A stretch of DNA of 64,000 nucleotides, taken from the NCBI RefSeq assembly GCF_021390335.1, contig NZ_JAJUXK010000007.1, forward strand, positions 124,001 to 188,000, given 5' to 3'. Origin of the DNA: Dyadobacter sp. CY343. Its GTDB lineage: Bacteria > Bacteroidota > Bacteroidia > Cytophagales > Spirosomataceae. Below are positions 59,135 to 64,000 of this stretch, one piece after another (positions within the stretch are counted from its first letter, which is position 1; each line of letters starts with the position of its first letter). The position numbers and the translations under genes are program-made. The notes under the pieces are model-generated. The model was not told the origin of the DNA. It did not search any database and saw only the letters and a list, made by a program, of their open reading frames with translations.

Positions 59135-59227
59135 ATGCAGCGTTCTAAGTAAAGCATTGGCGATAAATACTTTTAAAGATTGTAAATTGGTATTGTTGAT
59201 GATTTTGACAAATAGAATAGCAAAAGG

Positions 59228-61987
59228 ATGGTGAGTAACAGAATTTTTATTGGTGCAGGAGTTCTGATCGTTGCTATATCTTCCTTTCTCTGGTTTTCGG
59301 GCTCAGCAGGCTCTTCGTCGGTGGATTATAATGCCGATGTGAAGCCTATTTTGAATAAACATTGCATGGGTTGCCACGGGGGAGTGAAGAAGGCGGGGGA
59401 TGTGAGTTTCCTTTTTGAGCACGAAATGCTGGAACCCGGCAAGTCGGGCAAGATACCTGTTGTCCGCGGCGACGCGCACGCCAGCGAGATGATCCGGCGG
59501 ATATTAAGTGACGATCCTGACGAGAAAATGCCTAAAAACGGCACGCCTCTGAATGATGACGAGGTTGATATCCTCACAAAATGGATCGACGAGGGAGCAA
59601 AGTGGGAAACGCATTGGTCTTACAAGCAAATAGAAAAGCCCGAAGTGCCTTCGCTGAACGGCTTTAGCAATCTGTTTGGTTTATTAAATACCGGCGATAA
59701 AAAGTGGGCTACGAATGAGATTGACCATTTTGTTCTGGATAAATTAAAAGACAAAGGGCTGAAAGTATCCCCCGAAGCCGATCGCGCGACATTAATCCGC
59801 CGCGTGAGCCTGGATTTGACCGGCTTACCTCCGACTGAAAAGCAGGTAGTTGATTTTGTAAATGATAAATCGGAAAATGCTTACGAAAAGGTCGTTGACA
59901 GGTTGCTGAAATCGCCGGGTTATGGCGAGCGCTGGACTTCTATGTGGATGGATCTGGCGAGGTATGCGGATACAAAAGGTTACGAAAGTGACGGCGGACG
60001 GACCATGTGGCGTTACCGGGATTATGTGGTCAAATCTTTCAATCAGGACAAACCTTTTGACAAGTTTACGATCGAGCAGCTTGCCGGGGATTTGCTTGAA
60101 AAGGACAAAGACGGTTTCCCGCTGGAAGAGAATATGATCGCGACCGGCTACCACCGGAATACGATGACGAATAATGAAGGCGGTACCGACGATGAAGAGT
60201 TCCGCACCGCCGCGCAGATTGACCGGGTGAATACGACCTGGGAAGTTTGGCAGGGGACTACTTTCGCGTGCATTCAATGCCACAGCCACCCTTACGACCC
60301 GATCCCGCACGAGGATTATTACAAGTACATGGCGTTTTTTAACAATACCCGTGACGAAGATGTGTGGGATGAATGGCCAAAGATGCGTTTTTATAAAGGC
60401 GAAGATTCAGCCCGGGTTGAGCGCGTGAAAAGTTGGATCAGGGAAACCAAACCGGAACAACTGCCGGAAGTAACGCAGTTTATGAAGGTGATGGAGCCAA
60501 AGATCAATGCGCACAATTTCATAAAAGGCGATCAGTCGACGGTATTGCTGATCTCTTATTATGGTGTAAAAAACAACGGAAACGCACGTATTGCGCAGGT
60601 GGACCTTTCCAATGCTGATAATGTGGTGATGAATATTGCTACTAAGGCGGAAAATGCGGTTTTATCCCTGCATCTGGACAAACTGGACGGACCTGTTATT
60701 TCAGAAATCAAAGTACCGGCGAGAGACTCTGTGATCATTGCGCCTATTGCGAAAACAATGGGCAAACACGATGTTTTTCTTTCGCTAAAAAGTCCGAAAT
60801 CTCCCGACGAATGGGTGCGCATTACCTGGATGTCGTTTCAAAAAGCATTGCCGGGAAATGACAAGCCGGAATACCAGCAAATCGTCGCTGACTATGCTAC
60901 TCTGTTGACGCACCAGGCGGAGAGTATGCCGGTGATTTGGGAAGGGAAAGGTGATTTTGCTCGCAAAACGAATGTTTTTGTGAGGGGTAACTGGATGGTA
61001 AAAGGCGCAGAAGTGAAACCTGACGTGCCTAAGCTGCTCGCCCCAATGCCGAAAGATGCGTCGAAAGACCGGGTTGGGCTGGCAAAATGGATCGTGAGCC
61101 GCGATAATGCATTGACTTCGCGCGTGATCGTGAACCGTTTCTGGGAGCAACTATTTGGCAAAGGTATTGTGGAAACGGTTGAAGATTTCGGCTCGCAAGG
61201 TGCAGAACCCACGCATCCGGAATTGCTCGACTGGCTGGCTGTGAAGTTTATGGAAGAGGATAAATGGAGCATTAAAAAGATGTTGAAAACGATCGTGATG
61301 TCTTCAACTTACCGGCAAAGCTCCAAAACCGATGAGTACAAGTTGGATAAAGATCCTTACAATATCTGGATCTCGCGCGGGCCGCGCGTGCGCCTGAGCG
61401 CCGAGCAGGTGCGTGACCAGGCTTTGGCTTGCAGTGGGTTGATTTCGGATAAAATGTACGGTCCTGGCGTGATGCCGCCGCAGCCTGACAAGATCTGGCA
61501 ATCGCCTTACAGCGGTGAAAAGTGGACTTTGAGCGAAGGCGAGGACCGGTACCGGCGCGGCGTTTACACTTACTGGAAACGCACTGCCCCCTATCCTTCC
61601 ATGGTTACATTCGATGCGCCCAGCAGGGAATTCTGTCAATCGAGAAGAATTTTGACAAATACTCCTTTGCAGGCATTGGTAACGCTCAACGATCCTGTAT
61701 TCCTGGAAGCGGCTGAAAACCTGGCTACGAAAATGCAGAAACGCGGTAAAACACCGGAGCAGCAATTGAAAGAAGGCTACCGCATGCTTACATTCCTGCC
61801 TATTGAGCAGAAGAACCTGAATGTGCTGGTTAAAGTGTACAACCAGGCCCTCGATGCTTACAAGAAGAAGCCCGTTGAAGCAGATAGTATTTTGGTTTAC
61901 GGGAAAGAAAGGACACCAGAGTTAGCTGCGCTGACGATATCAGCGAATGTGATGCTGAATCTGGATAATGTGATTACGAAGGAGTAG
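59228..61987 (+). CDS. Planctomycete-type cytochrome c with DUF1549 and DUF1553
   Basis: 919 residues. N-terminal signal anchor (about 5-22), haem-binding PSCyt1 domain with NKHCMGCHGGVKKAG and the distal YEKMPKNGTP-like segment, then DUF1549 (ATLIRRVSLDLTGLPPTEKQ) with CIQCHSHPYDP, a central beta domain and DUF1553 (SRDNALTSRVIVNRFWEQLF). Such proteins are common beside sugar-degrading genes and paired with DUF1501 proteins, as here; the reaction is unknown but is thought to involve oxidation of sugars. Confidence 0.93.
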   Translation: MVSNRIFIGAGVLIVAISSFLWFSGSAGSSSVDYNADVKPILNKHCMGCHGGVKKAGDVSFLFEHEMLEPGKSGKIPVVRGDAHASEMIRRILSDDPDEKMPKNGTPLNDDEVDILTKWIDEGAKWETHWSYKQIEKPEVPSLNGFSNLFGLLNTGDKKWATNEIDHFVLDKLKDKGLKVSPEADRATLIRRVSLDLTGLPPTEKQVVDFVNDKSENAYEKVVDRLLKSPGYGERWTSMWMDLARYADTKGYESDGGRTMWRYRDYVVKSFNQDKPFDKFTIEQLAGDLLEKDKDGFPLEENMIATGYHRNTMTNNEGGTDDEEFRTAAQIDRVNTTWEVWQGTTFACIQCHSHPYDPIPHEDYYKYMAFFNNTRDEDVWDEWPKMRFYKGEDSARVERVKSWIRETKPEQLPEVTQFMKVMEPKINAHNFIKGDQSTVLLISYYGVKNNGNARIAQVDLSNADNVVMNIATKAENAVLSLHLDKLDGPVISEIKVPARDSVIIAPIAKTMGKHDVFLSLKSPKSPDEWVRITWMSFQKALPGNDKPEYQQIVADYATLLTHQAESMPVIWEGKGDFARKTNVFVRGNWMVKGAEVKPDVPKLLAPMPKDASKDRVGLAKWIVSRDNALTSRVIVNRFWEQLFGKGIVETVEDFGSQGAEPTHPELLDWLAVKFMEEDKWSIKKMLKTIVMSSTYRQSSKTDEYKLDKDPYNIWISRGPRVRLSAEQVRDQALACSGLISDKMYGPGVMPPQPDKIWQSPYSGEKWTLSEGEDRYRRGVYTYWKRTAPYPSMVTFDAPSREFCQSRRILTNTPLQALVTLNDPVFLEAAENLATKMQKRGKTPEQQLKEGYRMLTFLPIEQKNLNVLVKVYNQALDAYKKKPVEADSILVYGKERTPELAALTISANVMLNLDNVITKE

Positions 61988-62040
61988 CTTTTGAGGGGGG
62001 CGGGAGGCGGAAGTCTGATGCTCATGTTTTTGCCCTTTAT

Positions 62041-62272
62041 CCGTCGACTGAAGTCGACGGAAATTGATTAGGCGAATTCGATAGTAGCGATGGCCCGGGC
62101 GGAACGCCCCAGGCCTAAAAATAAAAAAATCAATTGCCCCGGATTTAGGCCTTTAGCCGTCGACTGAAGTCGACGGAAATTGATTGGGGGAATTCGATAG
62201 TAGCGATGGCCCGGGCGGAACGCCCCAGGCCCACAACACAAAAATCAATTGCCCCGGGCTTCAGCCCGGGGA
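62041..62272. repeat. Tandem 116-bp repeat with nested palindromes
   Basis: Two units start at 62041 and 62157, each opening with CCGTCGACTGAAGTCGACGG and containing ggcccgggcggaacgccc. The second ends in ccccgggcttcagcccgggg. They fill the 294-bp gap before the DUF1501 gene and run to within 10 bp of its ATG. Confidence 0.9.
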
Positions 62273-62281
62273 TTCATAGAG

Positions 62282-63757
62282 ATGGAAAAGCTGAGAAAGG
62301 AATTACAACATGCGACGTTGCTGCATCAAACCCGGCGGCATTTTTTGCAGTCCGTTGGGTTTGGGCTGGGGGCTTTGGGATTAGGTACGATGCTGGATTC
62401 TTGCGGGACTTCTTCCGCGGCCGATAGTCCGGTGGGGAATATTGCTCAATCGCGCATTCCGCAATTTGCTCCAAAGGCCAAGCGCGTCATTTATATTCAC
62501 ATGGCGGGAGCACCTTCGCAGTTAGAGCTTTTTGATTATAAACCCGAATTGCTCAAATACCACGGGAAGGATTGTCCGGCTGAGTTTTTGGAAGGGAAAA
62601 AATTTGCATTCATACAAGGTGTCCCCAAAATGTTGGGCCCGCAAAGTCGCTTCGCGCAGTACGGACAGTCGGGTGCGTGGATGTCGGATTATGTGCCTTA
62701 CTTACAAACTGTTGCCGATGAGATCACTTTTCTCAAAGCAATGCACACCGACCAGTTTAACCACGCTCCGGCGCAGTTGCTGATGCACACTGGTAGTCCA
62801 AGATTGGGCAGACCAAGTCTGGGCGCGTGGTCCGTTTATGGATTAGGGTCTGAGAATCAAAATCTGCCTGGATTTATTGTACTCGCTTCTGGCGGGCAGC
62901 AGCCTGACGCGGGAAAGAGCGTTTTTGGTAGCGGCTTTTTGCCCTCAGTATATCAGGGTGTGCAATGCCGCACGGGCGGCGATCCGGTTTTGTATGTGAG
63001 TGACCCGAGCGGCATGAACCGGGACATGCGCAAGCAGACCATTGAGGCAATTAACGAAATCAATAAGCAGACTTACGAAGACGTAAAAGATCCCGAAATC
63101 CTGACCAGGATAAGTCAATACGAAATGGCCTTCCGGATGCAAATGTCCGTACCAGAGGTGATGGATGTTTCGAAAGAGCCGCAATTTATACTGGATATGT
63201 ACGGGGTGAAGCCGGGCGAAGGGACTTTTGCGATGAACTGTCTGCTGGCCAGGAAACTGGTTGAAAACGATGTGCGGTTCGTGCAGCTTTTCGACTGGGG
63301 CTGGGATGGGCACGGTACTTCCAAAGATCACAATGTAGAAGGCGGCCTCCGTCAGAAATGCCGCGAATCGGATCAGCCTGTTGCAGCGCTGATCAAAGAT
63401 TTGAAGATGCGCGGGCTTTTGGAAGAAACCCTCATTATCTGGGGCGCAGAGTTCGGCCGCACGCCGATGCAGGAAAATAGAAATGGATTGGTAATGCCTT
63501 ATATGGGCCGCGACCACCATTTAGACGCATTCACGATGTGGATGGCAGGCGGCGGCGTCAAGCAGGGATTTTCGCACGGCGAAACCGACGAACTGGGTTA
63601 CTACGGCACAAAAGGCAGAGTGCATGTACATGATTTACAGGCTACTATCCTGCATTTAATGGGTTTTGACCACGAAAAATTCACCTATCCCTTCCAGGGG
63701 AGAAACTTCCGGCTTACCGACACGGAGGGAAAAGTTGTTAAAGAAGTACTCGCTTAG
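62282..63757 (+). CDS. Tat-exported DUF1501 protein
   Basis: 491 residues from the ATG at 62282; the earlier ATG at 62249 lies inside the repeat. A twin-arginine motif (TRRHFLQSVGFGLGALGLG) leads to a DUF1501 (alkaline-phosphatase/sulfatase-like) domain with VIYIHMAGAPSQLELFDYKP, FDWGWDGHGTSKDHNVEGG and LIIWGAEFGRTPMQENR, the metal-site segments of the family. It is the constant partner of DUF1549/DUF1553 cytochromes. Role inferred from context: sugar oxidation in the periplasm. Confidence 0.92.
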   Translation: MEKLRKELQHATLLHQTRRHFLQSVGFGLGALGLGTMLDSCGTSSAADSPVGNIAQSRIPQFAPKAKRVIYIHMAGAPSQLELFDYKPELLKYHGKDCPAEFLEGKKFAFIQGVPKMLGPQSRFAQYGQSGAWMSDYVPYLQTVADEITFLKAMHTDQFNHAPAQLLMHTGSPRLGRPSLGAWSVYGLGSENQNLPGFIVLASGGQQPDAGKSVFGSGFLPSVYQGVQCRTGGDPVLYVSDPSGMNRDMRKQTIEAINEINKQTYEDVKDPEILTRISQYEMAFRMQMSVPEVMDVSKEPQFILDMYGVKPGEGTFAMNCLLARKLVENDVRFVQLFDWGWDGHGTSKDHNVEGGLRQKCRESDQPVAALIKDLKMRGLLEETLIIWGAEFGRTPMQENRNGLVMPYMGRDHHLDAFTMWMAGGGVKQGFSHGETDELGYYGTKGRVHVHDLQATILHLMGFDHEKFTYPFQGRNFRLTDTEGKVVKEVLA

Positions 63758-63769
63758 GAAATCTAAAAA

Positions 63770-64000
63770 ATGGAAAACAGTAAAGTGAAGGCTTTCCGGA
63801 TGCAGTTAAAGCCGGGTTTTGAAACAGAATACAAAAAACGGCACGACGAAATCTGGCCGGAATTGTCGGAACTTTTGAAAAATGCGGGGGTACTGGAATA
63901 TTATATTTTTTTAGACGAAAGAACGCTGGCACTTTTTGCTTTTCAGAAGCTGAGGGATGATGATACCACTTCGGGACTGGCAGCATTGCCGATCATGAAA
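63770..64000 (+). CDS. rhaM: L-rhamnose mutarotase, N-terminal part (3' end outside window)
   Basis: 77 residues are visible of a protein normally about 104 long. KAFRMQLKPGFETEYKKRHD is the RhaM N-terminus with its conserved His, and YYIFLDERTLALFAFQK follows. It interconverts the alpha and beta anomers of L-rhamnose so the isomerase can use it. It starts 12 bp after the DUF1501 stop, in the same transcript. Confidence 0.9.
   Translation, partial: MENSKVKAFRMQLKPGFETEYKKRHDEIWPELSELLKNAGVLEYYIFLDERTLALFAFQKLRDDDTTSGLAALPIMK

Overview
The window comes from a Bacteroidota chromosome, most likely a Cytophagales genus close to Dyadobacter (inference, no search was run). The evidence is a GldB-type gliding lipoprotein, SusC/SusD pairs with ECF sigma/FecR control, a single-chain SecDF, a DUF4295 gene between rpmG and ftsY, DUF4293 and PSP1 proteins, A-rich leaders instead of Shine-Dalgarno sites, and several TTG-N19-TAnnTTTG promoters typical of this phylum. 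No rRNA, tRNA, CRISPR array or transposase was seen.

Positions 1-27700 are mostly housekeeping. They hold a MacB/LolCDE-like ABC exporter with a His-rich loop and a DUF3299-like partner, nuoH, gldB, an SDR protein, a TlpA-like thioredoxin, gatB, a cytochrome c lipoprotein, rpmG, a DUF4295 gene, ftsY, a small toxin-antitoxin pair, rimO, a DUF4293 gene, kdsD, recQ, purD, a PSP1 gene, anmK, lhgO, an amino acid permease and secDF. Between lhgO and the permease lies a repeat-rich stretch (21100-22600) with four small orphan genes, one of which is cut by a repeat.

Positions 27800-51800 are a complete Bacteroidota-type (subtype iii) type VI secretion locus, almost all on the minus strand. It has TssK, a TssO-like protein, ClpV/TssH, PAAR, TssB, TssC, three Hcp/TssD paralogues, VgrG/TssI, TssE, TssF and TssG; TssN is on the plus strand. 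TssJ, TssL and TssM are absent, as expected for this subtype. A cargo-like block follows clpV: a metzincin-type zinc peptidase translationally coupled to a caspase/DUF4347-like Cys peptidase, then two paralogous fibronectin-type lipoproteins and three more envelope proteins including an OmpA-type anchor. A third zinc-peptidase-like protein sits between an hcp and tssE. Two LuxR-type regulators head the locus: one with a degenerate receiver domain, one a bare 60-residue HTH. Spaced half-sites lie directly upstream of the latter. Long low-complexity inverted arrays interrupt the operon at several gene boundaries.

Positions 51800-64000 hold a glycan-uptake region: ECF sigma factor, FecR anti-sigma factor, SusC with STN domain, SusD, a large planctomycete-type cytochrome (DUF1549/DUF1553), a Tat-exported DUF1501 protein and the start of an L-rhamnose mutarotase. 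The last gene suggests a rhamnose-containing substrate.
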